49,453 bases of DNA, taken from Synergistaceae bacterium. GTDB taxonomy: Bacteria; Synergistota; Synergistia; Synergistales; Aminobacteriaceae. Within the stretch, counting starts at the first letter, position 1, and every line of letters begins with the position of its first letter. The notes under the pieces are model-generated. The model did not search any database. It had not been told where the DNA came from and saw only the letters and a list, made by a program, of their open reading frames with translations. The stretch spans positions 1 through 49,453 of the forward strand of contig JAFSRQ010000062.1 of the NCBI GenBank assembly GCA_017446055.1, written 5' to 3'. This document shows, one piece after another, positions 15,882-24,784 of the stretch. A program made the translations under genes and the position numbers.

Positions 15882-17981
15882 ATGTTCAGACGTTTGTTGT
15901 TGGCGTTCATGGCCGCAGTAATTCTCGCACTGAGTCCGCTTCAGGGTGATGCGGGGGTAGTTCTGGTTCTTTCGGGCGGGGGGATAAAGGGCTTCGCTCA
16001 TCTGGGGGTCATGGAGACGCTTGAGCTTAACGGAGTCCCTATTGTCGGCATCGTAGGCACAAGCATGGGCGCGTTGATGGGTGCGTTGAGGGCGAGCGGT
16101 TACTCCACGAAGGACATGCACAGGATACTCAAGGAGTTAGACCTTCCGAGCCTCCTCAGCGAAAACACCGGGCCTATGTTCGTCTTCACAGGCAATGACA
16201 GGCGCGCAAAGACCAACACAGTCAGCCTCCTCACCTACAAGAAGCAGGAAGGCCAGGTAGGGCCCAAGGGACTGTTGACGGGGGATAAGCTGTACACGTA
16301 TTTCTCACAGCTGATGAAGCATGTTACCGAGACGGACTTCTACCACCTGCCTATACCGTATGCGGCTGTGGCGACTGACATCAACACGGGGGAAAAAGTA
16401 GTCCTCAAGGAAGGCAACTTAGCGGCGGCGATGAGAGCATCAATGTCGATACCGATGGTGTTCGAGCCATGGAAGATTGATGACCACCTTCTTGTTGACG
16501 GCGGAATAGTCTCAAACCTTCCCGTGTACACAGCAAAGGAATTGTTTCCCGGCATCCCAATAGTAGCAGTAGACATATCCGACTCGATGGGGAAAGACGG
16601 CGTAAATTCCTACATGGACGTTCTGAACCAGTCGCTCACGATTCTCATGAGGAAGACTACTGACGAGGAAGCATCAGCGGCGGATATAGTCCTCAAGCCT
16701 GACGTAGCAGGACTCGGAACGCTGGACAATGTTGACCCGGAGAAAGTGATTGTTCTCGGCACAGAGGAGGCAATGAAGCACATTGACGCGATAAAGGCAC
16801 TCTCTGAGACCGGCCCGGCACTGTTCACGCTTGAGACAGAAGAAAGGACTCTGAGCAACATTGTAGGTGATGTTGAGGTACACGGGCTTCCGCCTAAGAT
16901 GGCCGCGCTTGTCCGCAAGAGGGCTATGCGGTGGATAGGCAAGCCTGTTGACGACAAAGCAATATCAGACGGACTTGACCGTTTGTCTGAGTCAGTCGGT
17001 ATTGAGATGGCTGACTACCAGTTAGGGCGGACGGCTTCGGGCGATGTGCTTGTGAGAATTGATGTAAGGAAGTCCCCGGAGCTTAAGGTTGGAATCTCCG
17101 GCTACACTACGAACCTTCACCCGAACAGGTGGCTTTACCTCAAGGGTGAGATGAACGGTATATTCTCGGAGTATGACTCGCTTCTGGGTGTTGCGAAAAT
17201 CGGCAAGCAGTGGGGACTCGATCTCACGTACCAGACAGCACCTCAGCCCATGGACGGGTGGCAGTTCACATTGTCGGCACAGAACTGGCAGCCAGCCGGG
17301 GAGGAAGACCACCTGCGAGACTGGGACAGGTATGCGATAGGAGCGGCTAGGCTCTTCACGTGGGGCGATGTCAATATGGGTCTGGGCTATGCGTATGAGC
17401 ATGTTGACGGAGATCCCATTTCAACCAAAGATGACACTGAAGCGGGCGGCTTAACGTTCTTCGCGGAATATGACACGCTGGACATGCCTTCAGACCCGAC
17501 AAAGGGCCATGCGTGGAAGATCAATGCCTGGTGGCCGGACTTTGACGAGGTGAATTACAGGTTGAGCTACTTCAAGCCGCTTGATGTTTCGAGCCTGTGG
17601 AGGACGTATCTGCGTCTGGGCTTTGCGGAAGGCGACATGAACAAGAGAGCGCACGCGGTATATCTGGGAGCTGCTGAGGAATTGTACTCTGTTGCGGCGA
17701 ATCCTATTGAGGCTGAGAGAATGTTCTGGGCTAATCTGGCGTTCAGGAAGATACTGAATCGGACGGCGGTCGGTGTCTTGGCGGGTGAGCTTTTCGGGAG
17801 CTGGGGCTATGCTATGGACAAGGGATGGCACAAGGTAGATGCTCCGTGGGAAGTTGGGGTTGCGGTGAATTTCCCGAACAACATAATCGATATGAAGCTG
17901 GCGGTAATGTACGGCTCTGAGGAGCTGAAGACGGGGTTCTTCCTTGGTGTGCCGATATGGGATCACTATCCTCTGCCGTAG
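15882..17981 (+). CDS. Patatin-like phospholipase with outer-membrane barrel (type Vd autotransporter)
   Basis: 699 residues. Signal peptide (1 to about 24), then a patatin domain: oxyanion loop SGGGIKGFAH, nucleophile in GTSMGAL (GXSXG), and catalytic Asp in VDGGIVSNLP. A POTRA-like segment follows (about 325-395, EVHGLPPKMAALVRKRAMRW) and then a beta-barrel of alternating aromatic strands to the end. This is the layout of PlpD-like type Vd secretion: the barrel exports the lipase domain to the surface. The GGGAGGAAG site at 15866-15874 supports the ATG. A small antitoxin remnant begins 13 bases after the stop. Confidence 0.9.
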   Translation: MFRRLLLAFMAAVILALSPLQGDAGVVLVLSGGGIKGFAHLGVMETLELNGVPIVGIVGTSMGALMGALRASGYSTKDMHRILKELDLPSLLSENTGPMFVFTGNDRRAKTNTVSLLTYKKQEGQVGPKGLLTGDKLYTYFSQLMKHVTETDFYHLPIPYAAVATDINTGEKVVLKEGNLAAAMRASMSIPMVFEPWKIDDHLLVDGGIVSNLPVYTAKELFPGIPIVAVDISDSMGKDGVNSYMDVLNQSLTILMRKTTDEEASAADIVLKPDVAGLGTLDNVDPEKVIVLGTEEAMKHIDAIKALSETGPALFTLETEERTLSNIVGDVEVHGLPPKMAALVRKRAMRWIGKPVDDKAISDGLDRLSESVGIEMADYQLGRTASGDVLVRIDVRKSPELKVGISGYTTNLHPNRWLYLKGEMNGIFSEYDSLLGVAKIGKQWGLDLTYQTAPQPMDGWQFTLSAQNWQPAGEEDHLRDWDRYAIGAARLFTWGDVNMGLGYAYEHVDGDPISTKDDTEAGGLTFFAEYDTLDMPSDPTKGHAWKINAWWPDFDEVNYRLSYFKPLDVSSLWRTYLRLGFAEGDMNKRAHAVYLGAAEELYSVAANPIEAERMFWANLAFRKILNRTAVGVLAGELFGSWGYAMDKGWHKVDAPWEVGVAVNFPNNIIDMKLAVMYGSEELKTGFFLGVPIWDHYPLP

Positions 17982-17993
17982 AAGGGAGGAAGA

Positions 17994-18122
17994 ATGCGAG
18001 TGAACAAACCCGTCCGTCATGGTGAATGGGTTGCGGGTGAAGTATGGATTTCGGATGACTTTGATGACCCGCTGGAATTTGTGTCGCCCGAAGAGCAGAG
18101 AGTCCTTGAGGCCATGCCTTAA
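17994..18122 (+). pseudogene. Truncated antitoxin paralogue
   Basis: 42 codons from an ATG with GGGAGGAAG upstream. Residues after position 15 (GEVWISDDFDDPLEFVSPEE) match the C-terminal half of the next gene almost exactly. A TAA then interrupts; beyond it the DNA still matches the neighbour (GKLQE...AV, then the same GTGTGATGTGAAAGGAGG leader). It is thus a partial tandem copy with a premature stop and a replaced N-terminus. Confidence 0.7.
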
Positions 18123-18171
18123 GGGAAATTGCAGGAGCTAGCTGTGTGATGTGAAAGGAGGAGGAATAATC

Positions 18172-18444
18172 ATGATACTTCGAGAGAAAGACATTAAGGA
18201 GCTGGAGAAAGTTCCGGCTGGGAAATGGCATGAGGTTATGGAGTTCGCACGCGCTGTTACGGAAGCGCACAAGAGAGCGATAAATTCCAGCAAGAAACGC
18301 GACAAGCCTCGCCTTTGGGGTGCGCTGGAAGGCCAAGTGTGGATGTCGGATGATTTCGATGATCCGCTGGAATTTGTGTCGCCAGAGGAAATGAAGGTGC
18401 CTGAGGCCATGCGTGAAGGGAAATTGCAGGAGGCCGCTGTGTGA
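18172..18444 (+). CDS. Antitoxin-like protein
   Basis: 90 residues from the ATG at 18172, preceded by AGGAGGAGGAA. N-terminal helices (LREKDIKELEKVPAGKWHEV) and a C-terminal tail (KRDKPRLWGALEGQVWMSDDF) are typical of DUF2281-type antitoxins that bind PIN-domain toxins through an extended C-terminus (family inference). The tail motif RDKPRLWGALEG has a counterpart in the next gene (RDRPRLLGVLEA), so these are paralogues. No toxin gene follows directly. Likely part of one transcript with the next two genes. Confidence 0.65.
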   Translation: MILREKDIKELEKVPAGKWHEVMEFARAVTEAHKRAINSSKKRDKPRLWGALEGQVWMSDDFDDPLEFVSPEEMKVPEAMREGKLQEAAV

Positions 18445-18463
18445 TGTGAAAGGAGGGGAGATT

Positions 18464-18679
18464 ATGACACTGAGGGAGGAAATACAGCACTACATTGATG
18501 ATGTACCTGAAAGCAGTTTGCAGTTGCTACTTCAATTTGTGCGTTTCCTGCGTGAAAGCCCGGCAGTCCCGGCCAAGCGTGAAAAAAGGAAGCGGGACAG
18601 ACCTCGTTTGCTGGGAGTACTTGAGGCCATACGCACGGCTAAGAAAGCAGAAGCAGAATTACAGGAGGCCGTTGTCTGA
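18464..18679 (+). CDS. Antitoxin-like protein (DUF2281 type) paired with VapC
   Basis: 71 residues; ATG chosen for AGGAGGGG directly upstream. MTLREEIQHYIDDVPESSLQ followed by LLLQFVRFL is the DUF2281 pattern seen next to PIN toxins. Its TGA overlaps the toxin start by one base (TGATG). It shares the RDRPRLLGVLEA tail with the preceding gene. Expected role: neutralise the VapC nuclease and repress the operon. Confidence 0.7.
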   Translation: MTLREEIQHYIDDVPESSLQLLLQFVRFLRESPAVPAKREKRKRDRPRLLGVLEAIRTAKKAEAELQEAVV

Positions 18680-19077
18680 TGTACCTTCTCGACACATGCG
18701 CGTTCATATAGATGGTGAAGAAAGACGACAGAGTCCCTGCTGAAGTCCTGAACATTCTCAGCGGCTATGATGATGTCTACGTGAGTCAGGCTACATTCTG
18801 GGAGATTGCAATCAAGAAAACCACAGGCAAACTTGATGTTGCGCAGGACAGTTTCGAGCTTGAGAAGCTGTGTATTGCCAATGAGATTGAAATTCTCACG
18901 CTCAAAATGGAATACTTCGAGCGCATACAGAAACTGCCCCTGATTCATCGCGACCCATTCGACCGCATAATCACAGCGACCGCAATCGAGGAAGGCTTGA
19001 CGCTCCTGACGCAGGACAGCGAAATCGTGAAGTATGACGGAGTAAAAACATTCTGGCAGACAAACAAGGAGGACTAA
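18679..19077 (+). pseudogene. VapC-family PIN toxin with in-frame amber codon
   Basis: Reading from the ATG that overlaps the antitoxin stop gives MYLLDTCAFI, then TAG at 18709-18711, then MVKKDDRVPAEV and a full PIN domain. Family members carry Trp at this place (TGG), so one base change created the stop. The acidic site residues are otherwise present: Asp in LLDTCAFI, Glu in FWEIAIKK, Asp in RDPFDRIITATA and TQDSEI. Restart at ATG 18712 would lose the first catalytic Asp, so the nuclease is probably inactive. TAG is an ordinary stop in neighbouring genes, so recoding is unlikely. Confidence 0.8.
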
Positions 19078-19082
19078 CACAA

Positions 19083-20519
19083 TTGGCACGGAATATTACA
19101 CCGAGAAATGAGAACTATTCACAGTGGTATCTTGACGTGATAAAAGCGGCGGGACTTGCGGACTACGCTCCCATACGTGGATGCATGGTGATACGTCCTA
19201 CCGGCTATGCGATCTGGGAGAACATACAGGCCAAACTCGATGCTGAGTTCAAGCGCACCGGCCACGTAAACGCATACTTCCCGCTTCTTATCCCCGAATC
19301 ATTCTTCAGGAAGGAGGCCGAACACGTCGAGGGATTCGCCCCGGAGCTGGCTATGGTCACCCACGCAGGCGGCGAAAAGCTCGAAGAACCCCTTGCAGTA
19401 CGCTCAACTTCTGAGACAGTCATAGGCTACATGTATGCGAAGTGGATTCAGTCGTGGCGGGATCTGCCCGTACTCATGAACCAGTGGTGCAACGTCATGC
19501 GCTGGGAGAAACGTCCGCGATTGTTCCTGAGAACGTCCGAGTTCCTCTGGCAGGAAGGACACACCGCCCACGAAACAGAGCAGGAAGCGCGCGAGGAAGT
19601 CCTCAGAATGCTTGAGGTCTACAGAAAGGTGCTTGAGGAGGAGCTTGCTATTCCCGTTCTTGCGGGCGAAAAGACAGCGGGTGAGAGATTCCCCGGAGCT
19701 GTCGACACTTACACCTGCGAGGCAATGATGAGTGATACGAAGGCTCTTCAGTCAGCAACGAGTCATTTCCTCGGTCAGAATTTCGCAAAGGCATTCGAGA
19801 TTCAGTACCAGAACAGAGAAGGCGAGCTTGCTTACTGCTGGACTACAAGCTGGGGAGTGTCAACAAGGTCAATCGGCGCGCTTATCATGGTTCACTCGGA
19901 TGATGACGGGCTTATCGTCCCGCCCAGAATCGCACCGACAAAGGCCGTAATCCTCCCCATCTCGAAGGATGAGTCAGTTGCGGCGAATACCATTCTCCCG
20001 AAGGCAAAAGAGCTGTCAGCAAAACTAGACTCCGAACTCGGCGGAATGTTCACGAAGGTTGATACTGACTTCCACATGAGGCCGGCAGATAGATTCTTCA
20101 CGCACCTCCAGAAGGGAGTCCCCGTGAGGCTTGAGCTTGGCGAGAAGGATTTAGCAGCCGGGACTGTGAGACTCGTGCGTCGTGATACCGGGGCGAAAAT
20201 GGACGTGGCTAATGACGAGGTCATCCCGACGGTGAAGAATCTGCTCGATGACATACAGGACAGCCTTTACGCGAGGGCAAAAAGTTTCAGGGACGAGAAC
20301 ACACACGATGCGGCGACATATGATGAGCTGAAAGAGATTATTGCGGACAAGGGCGGGTTCGTCCGTGCGTATTTCGGAGGCACTAAGGATGACGAGACTC
20401 GAATCCGTGAAGAGACAGGCGCGACTCCTAGGTGCATTTTGCCGGGAAACGACACAGGCAGGTGCATCATCACGGGCAATGACGGCGCAAGGCTCACAGT
20501 TTTTGCGAGGGCGTATTAG
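19083..20519 (+). CDS. proS: Proline--tRNA ligase, short (archaeal/eukaryote-like) type
   Basis: 478 residues, the length of type 3 ProRS without the long editing insertion. It charges tRNA-Pro. The opening (NYSQWYLDVIKAAGLADYAP), the TSET motif (VRSTSETVIG), motif 2 region (RWEKRPRLFLRTSEFLWQEG) and motif 3 (STRSIGALIM) are all visible, with the C-terminal zinc-like domain. The start is TTG preceded by AAGGAGGAC. It lies six bases after the VapC frame and may be read from the same transcript. Confidence 0.95.
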   Translation: MARNITPRNENYSQWYLDVIKAAGLADYAPIRGCMVIRPTGYAIWENIQAKLDAEFKRTGHVNAYFPLLIPESFFRKEAEHVEGFAPELAMVTHAGGEKLEEPLAVRSTSETVIGYMYAKWIQSWRDLPVLMNQWCNVMRWEKRPRLFLRTSEFLWQEGHTAHETEQEAREEVLRMLEVYRKVLEEELAIPVLAGEKTAGERFPGAVDTYTCEAMMSDTKALQSATSHFLGQNFAKAFEIQYQNREGELAYCWTTSWGVSTRSIGALIMVHSDDDGLIVPPRIAPTKAVILPISKDESVAANTILPKAKELSAKLDSELGGMFTKVDTDFHMRPADRFFTHLQKGVPVRLELGEKDLAAGTVRLVRRDTGAKMDVANDEVIPTVKNLLDDIQDSLYARAKSFRDENTHDAATYDELKEIIADKGGFVRAYFGGTKDDETRIREETGATPRCILPGNDTGRCIITGNDGARLTVFARAY

Positions 20520-20522
20520 GAC

Positions 20523-21368
20523 ATGGCCGGAAATTTCGAGGCTGATTTAGTTTTCGCGGGCGGCGAGGGGGGCTATCTTCCGTCTGCTGACGTGTGGATA
20601 GTTATTGACGTTCTCCGGGCTACTACTGTGATGACACGGTGGTTCGAGCTTGGCGGGACGGAGCTTTACCCGGTGAAGTCTCCTGACCTTGCGCGTGAAC
20701 TCGTTAAGGAACTGCGGGGGCGTGGGTCATCTCCTCTGCTCATGGGCGAGGTCAACGGCATTCCTCCTGAAGGTTTCGACATGGGCAACTCTCCACTCGA
20801 CCTGAACTATGATGTTATACGCGAGCATTATTGCGGGGTCATGTCAACAACAAACGGAACGGGGGCATTGCTTGAGGCCGAGTCTACTGGCTGCCCGGTG
20901 ATAGCGGCGTGTTTCAGGAATTACTCGGCATGTCTCGACCATGCTTTGACTGTTGGGACTCGTGTCGGCATTCTGTGTTCAGGCAGGAAGCACCGCCCCT
21001 CATGGGAGGATACGCTCTGCGCGGGGGCAGTGATTGAGGACATGACACGGCGCGGGGAAGTCATGATGTCTGACAGCGCGAGGATGGCTCTCACACTCTG
21101 GCAGAACAGCGGCAATGACACCGAGTCCTGCGTGAGGCTGTCGAATCATGCTCAGTACCTCACACAGATAGGCTACAGCGATGATATTTCGTTCGCCTGC
21201 GAGATCGATTCGTCAACCGTAGTCCCAATGCTGGCGGAAAACGAAGAGCGCACAATATTGCGGGCAGTCTCAGGAAGCGCGAGGCCGTATCAGCGTGAGG
21301 GAGCAACCGTGAAGAAGGCTGATCCGTTCGAGGAGCTGTTAGCGTACACAAGGAAGAAGGCTAACTAA
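20523..21368 (+). CDS. comB: ComB family, 2-phosphosulfolactate phosphatase-like
   Basis: 281 residues. ComB removes phosphate from 2-phosphosulfolactate in coenzyme M synthesis. Conserved blocks: VIDVLRATTV, MGEVNGIPPEGFDMGNSP, STTNGTGAL, CSGRKHRPSWEDTLCAGAV. Since this organism is unlikely to make coenzyme M, the physiological substrate in such bacteria is open; sulfolactate-type metabolism or another phosphate ester is possible. It begins four bases after proS with only a weak AGGA site. Confidence 0.85.
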   Translation: MAGNFEADLVFAGGEGGYLPSADVWIVIDVLRATTVMTRWFELGGTELYPVKSPDLARELVKELRGRGSSPLLMGEVNGIPPEGFDMGNSPLDLNYDVIREHYCGVMSTTNGTGALLEAESTGCPVIAACFRNYSACLDHALTVGTRVGILCSGRKHRPSWEDTLCAGAVIEDMTRRGEVMMSDSARMALTLWQNSGNDTESCVRLSNHAQYLTQIGYSDDISFACEIDSSTVVPMLAENEERTILRAVSGSARPYQREGATVKKADPFEELLAYTRKKAN

Positions 21369-21403
21369 CACTCTCAAAATTTTCATGAAAGGTAGGTGTA
21401 AAT

Positions 21404-21527
21404 CCGTTACAGAAAGATATAAATCCGGCTAACGTATATGCGGCTGGGCTATGTACCCGTACGTTAGCTGGGGCTTCAAGGTTCTTCGCAGAGAAGCGAA
21501 CAACTTTTCGTCAGTCTTCTGTAACGG
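21404..21527 (+). promoter_or_regulatory. Highly structured leader upstream of larC, candidate cis-regulatory RNA
   Basis: CCGTTACAGAA (21404-21414) is perfectly complementary to TTCTGTAACGG (21517-21527), enclosing a second perfect 9-bp stem GCTAACGTA / TACGTTAGC (21428-21436 with 21460-21468) and a third TTCGC / GCGAA hairpin (21485-21499). The outer stem ends only six bases before the larC ATG, and no ribosome binding site is seen. I could not match a known riboswitch class. A small inverted-repeat element or an IS605-type end is an alternative, since GGGGCTTCAAGG occurs inside. Confidence 0.5.
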
Positions 21528-21533
21528 TTTGAC

Positions 21534-22745
21534 ATGAAGACACTGTATCTTGACTGTTTCGCCGGGATTGCCGGTGATATGTTCATCGGGGCATTGCTGA
21601 ATCTCGTGCCCAATCCCGAAATCATAAGGGACGAAATCAGGAAGATCCACGCTCTTGACCCGGACGAGTACGAAATCGTGATAGAGCATACATCACGGAG
21701 CGGACTCGCAGGGATAAACTTTGACGTTCACACACACGAGCATCACCACGAGCATGAACACGGAGAGCATCACCACAATCATCACCGGCACTTGCACGAC
21801 ATAGAGGCGATGATTTCCGGCAGCGACTTGTCCCAGAGGGTGAAGCGGGAAACTCTGCGGGCATTCTCACTTCTTGCTGAGGCTGAAGCCCACGTACACG
21901 GCACTACCCCCGACAAGATTCACTTCCACGAGGTCGGAGCAGTAGACTCAATCATCGACATTGCCGGGGCATTCGTGCTGATGGAAGCGTTAAACTGGCC
22001 GCGTGTGATATGCTCGCCCGTCAACATAGGCTCTGGGACGGTGGAATGCGCTCACGGCGTGCTTCCTGTGCCTGCTCCTGCGACTGAGTACCTGCTTCAC
22101 GGACTGCCAGTATTCGCGGCTGGCTCACCAATGGAGCGGACGACTCCCACAGGGGCATTGCTGGTGAAGATTCTTGCTGACGGATTCGGAGTCATGCCGT
22201 CCGGGAAAATCATTGCGTCAGGTTTCGGCTTCGGCAACCGAGAGTCAGAAGACATGCCCAACGCTTTGCGCGCAATGATGATTGAGACTGCCGGGGAAAT
22301 CGCCGGGTTTGTCCGCGAGAAGCTGACTCTGATTGAGTGCAACATTGACGACATGAATCCGCAGGACTACGAGACTGTTTGCGGGAAACTTTTTGGGGCT
22401 GGCGCGCTTGACGTGTGGACGGAGAACATCAGCATGAAGAAGTCCCGTCCGGGTGTGAAGCTGTGCTGCCTGACTGTGCCGGACGAGGCCGTGAACATGT
22501 GCCGGATAATTCTGCGTGATACTACTACTCAGGGAGTGAGGCTGAAGGATTATGACCGTTTGCGGCTGAACTGGCACGTTGAGGAGGCTGATACGTCATT
22601 GGGGAAAATTCATGTGAAGGTTACGGAGCTTGACGGGGAAACTTTGCGGAGCGTCCCGGAATATGAGGACGTGAAAGCTGTTGCCGCTCATCACAATATC
22701 CCGATGTGGGAGGCAAGGAATCTCATTCTCCGGGAAATATTATAG
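21534..22745 (+). CDS. larC: Nickel insertion protein LarC (nickel-pincer cofactor synthesis)
   Basis: 403 residues in one continuous frame. LarC inserts nickel into pyridinium bisthiocarboxylic acid mononucleotide to make the cofactor of lactate racemase and related enzymes. The start MKTLYLDCFAGIAGDMFIGA is the family signature; a loop at about 63-87 has about 14 His among Glu and Gly and would store or bind nickel; later blocks FHEVGAVDSIIDIAG and ECNIDDMNPQDYE are also diagnostic. In some species larC is split by a programmed frameshift; not here. larB occurs at 45899-46648, but larE and larA are not in the window. Confidence 0.95.
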   Translation: MKTLYLDCFAGIAGDMFIGALLNLVPNPEIIRDEIRKIHALDPDEYEIVIEHTSRSGLAGINFDVHTHEHHHEHEHGEHHHNHHRHLHDIEAMISGSDLSQRVKRETLRAFSLLAEAEAHVHGTTPDKIHFHEVGAVDSIIDIAGAFVLMEALNWPRVICSPVNIGSGTVECAHGVLPVPAPATEYLLHGLPVFAAGSPMERTTPTGALLVKILADGFGVMPSGKIIASGFGFGNRESEDMPNALRAMMIETAGEIAGFVREKLTLIECNIDDMNPQDYETVCGKLFGAGALDVWTENISMKKSRPGVKLCCLTVPDEAVNMCRIILRDTTTQGVRLKDYDRLRLNWHVEEADTSLGKIHVKVTELDGETLRSVPEYEDVKAVAAHHNIPMWEARNLILREIL

Positions 22746-22751
22746 ACACGA

Positions 22752-22787
22752 GTCCCCCGCCGGAATTATTGCTGACGGGGGAGTTTT
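22752..22787 (+). terminator. Rho-independent terminator of larC
   Basis: TCCCCCG and CGGGGGA form a stem followed by TTTT. It may also serve the convergent AAA+ operon. Confidence 0.7.
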
Positions 22788-22831
22788 CATGCCTGCCGCG
22801 CTGACGTATAGCGGGGGTGATACCTGTACTT

Positions 22832-24067
22832 CTAGAAGATTTTTCCGCTATGAGATTTCCGCTTGTGCCCGTCAAGTTTCTTCTGCAATAATCCTTTCAG
22901 CGTACTCTGCGTGTGGTCGGAGGCATTCTGCACGTTCTCGGCTTCAGTCTTCACTTTTTCCGAAGCTCTCAGAAGGTCGGACTGTCTTACAGTTTCGCTC
23001 CCATTCATAGCGCACACAATACATGCATCCCTTACGGCATTCTTGATTTCCCGCCCGCAGAAAGCATCATACCTCACCGCAAGTTCACCCGTATCAACGT
23101 CATCACTCAATGGGATTCTCAGGCCGTTACCCCGCAAATGACGCTCCCAGATTGCCCGGCGTGCCTCAGCGTCAGGATTCGGAAACTCAATGCTGATCAG
23201 CCGCGACAGAAAAGCACGGTCATAATTCACGACAAGGTTAGTCGCAAAGATTACTATTCCCCTGAAGCGTTCCAGCGAGATTAACAGCTGACTCCTCATT
23301 GAGTTTATCGCCTGCTCCGAGCCGCTCCGTACATCAGTCAGCCTCTTCGACAGCAGAGAGTCAGACTCATCGAGGAACAGCACCGCATCTTCACGCTGTG
23401 CCGCAAGGAATATAGCCTTGACCATCTTCGGACCTTCACCGTGATACTTGCTCTCAATGTCAGCATATGCCGCGCGTATAATCTTCTTGCCCAGCATGGC
23501 CGCGACCGCCTCAGCCGCCATACTCTTGCCCGTTCCCGGCGCACCGTAAAAGCTCATGGCAGACACCGCATAGGGGATAATGCTCCTCAGTCCCCAGTCG
23601 TCAAAAACTTTCTCCTCAACCTGAATTGTTGCGACTGCCTCGATGATTTTACGCCGTGTCAATTCCGGAAGTATCACCTGTTCGAACGTGTAGTGAGGCT
23701 CTTCCGCGTGGTAGTTGAGGGATAATTTCTCGTAGTCGAACTCGCTGGCTTCTTCGCGGGAGTCCTGTTTTGGTTTTGCTGACGGTGGGAGATTCTTGGG
23801 TCTGTAATCCGGGTTGAGCTGCTTGTAGTTCAGCTTCACTTCAACGGGGCAGCCGAATATTTCTGTGATTGCTGACGTGATTTCTGACTCATGGCCGGGA
23901 CGCTTGGCGTTCTCCATTATGCAGACGGTTACGGAGTCGCCCCCGAAAAACTCAATGTCCGAGTCCGGGAACTGACCGTAATATTTCGTGAACGAGTCGT
24001 GAAGTGAGGCGCGTAACTTTTCGCGGGAGGCCGGGAAATTTCCGGGGAGGGTGATGTATATTCTCAT
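22832..24067 (-). CDS. AAA+ ATPase of a five-gene membrane-associated operon
   Basis: 411 residues. One AAA+ module: Walker A GAPGTGKS (about 175-182), Walker B VLFLDESD (229-236), sensor 1 Asn in IFATN (about 277), and arginine-finger region RAFLSRLISIEF. A separate N-terminal domain (1-85) beginning MRIYITLPGNFPASREKL is unfamiliar, followed by a charged linker (87-120). The architecture suggests a remodelling or unfolding machine whose partner specificity lies in the N-terminal domain. ATGA overlap with the upstream gene places it last in an operon with four small proteins, three of them membrane-anchored. Specific function unknown. Confidence 0.85.
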   Translation of the reverse strand: MRIYITLPGNFPASREKLRASLHDSFTKYYGQFPDSDIEFFGGDSVTVCIMENAKRPGHESEITSAITEIFGCPVEVKLNYKQLNPDYRPKNLPPSAKPKQDSREEASEFDYEKLSLNYHAEEPHYTFEQVILPELTRRKIIEAVATIQVEEKVFDDWGLRSIIPYAVSAMSFYGAPGTGKSMAAEAVAAMLGKKIIRAAYADIESKYHGEGPKMVKAIFLAAQREDAVLFLDESDSLLSKRLTDVRSGSEQAINSMRSQLLISLERFRGIVIFATNLVVNYDRAFLSRLISIEFPNPDAEARRAIWERHLRGNGLRIPLSDDVDTGELAVRYDAFCGREIKNAVRDACIVCAMNGSETVRQSDLLRASEKVKTEAENVQNASDHTQSTLKGLLQKKLDGHKRKSHSGKIF

Positions 24068-24420
24068 GCCTCGATAACCACCATGCCCTCGCTGCCCAGA
24101 AGCCTCTGCACCCTGCTGTCCCTTGTCGCGCTTGTGTCCTTCACCAGCTCAACATCACCGACAACCTCGCCGGAAGCGTCAACAGCAGCTACAACATCCG
24201 TATAGTCTTCATCGCAGAGCTTGTCCAGCTCATTGCATGTAACCTTGTTGTCGCAGGTTCTCGCCATGTCTTTCAGGTGCGCTACTGCTACTTTCTTTGC
24301 GTTCTCAGCTTCTATCTTCTGGTGAATCTTATCCCGCAACGCCTTTATTGTGAGCCGTACAACCCACACTATGAACGCGCCCAACGCCAAGAGCGCGGCT
24401 ATTCCCAGAAAAGTGAACAT
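24064..24420 (-). CDS. Small membrane-anchored protein of the AAA+ operon
   Basis: 118 residues: one N-terminal transmembrane helix (TFLGIAALLALGAFIVWVV), a basic-acidic coiled segment, then a soluble domain ending GSEGMVVIEA. The last 45 or so residues resemble those of the first operon gene (VVAAVDASGEV ... VIEA against IVAIVSNEDKD ... VVEA). GGAGG lies 9 bases before the ATG. No known family recognised; expected to expose its domain to the cytosol for the AAA+ protein. Confidence 0.7.
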   Translation of the reverse strand: MFTFLGIAALLALGAFIVWVVRLTIKALRDKIHQKIEAENAKKVAVAHLKDMARTCDNKVTCNELDKLCDEDYTDVVAAVDASGEVVGDVELVKDTSATRDSRVQRLLGSEGMVVIEA

Positions 24421-24442
24421 GTCATCATACCTCCAAGCACGT

Positions 24443-24784
24443 TTATATTTTCACCGTAACTGATTCCCTGCCGTCAAGTAGCTCTGTAATATCAGCATCA
24501 ACTTCGTCGGCGTGGAAAACATAATCGCTCATAAGTGCGTTACGCTTGGCATCTTTCAGTGAGAGCCTTACCACGAAATTATCGCATTCATTGGCCGGAA
24601 ACTCGTTGCTCCTAACTGAGAGTGTGAAGTAGGTTACTTTGGGGTTGTTGCGACGTTCCCGCCTGACCAGGTCAACACAGAACTGAAGCGTTATGACCTT
24701 CTCGTAATCATCACCGACTATCAGCCCCGCTAATCTCTCAGCTGTTCTTTCCGCCAAATCATTAATGCCGCGAAGTATATTCAT
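24443..24784 (-). CDS. Soluble protein of the AAA+ operon
   Basis: 113 residues without a membrane segment. An N-terminal amphipathic helix (LRGINDLAERTAERLAGLIV) precedes a mixed alpha/beta region rich in charged residues with strands TYFTLSVRSN and DNFVVRLSL. It overlaps the preceding gene by four bases. No family recognised. Being the only soluble small member, it could be the adaptor or substrate of the complex (inference). Confidence 0.65.
   Translation of the reverse strand: MNILRGINDLAERTAERLAGLIVGDDYEKVITLQFCVDLVRRERRNNPKVTYFTLSVRSNEFPANECDNFVVRLSLKDAKRNALMSDYVFHADEVDADITELLDGRESVTVKI

Noticed and set aside
18679..18712. In-frame TAG in vapC as evidence of stop-codon recoding
   Set aside because: TAG ends several normal genes nearby (cheX, proS, rpsD), so a simple nonsense mutation is more likely.
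21429..21689. Minus-strand open frame across the larC leader
   Set aside because: It overlaps the 5' end of larC and its composition follows the structured leader; no start signals.
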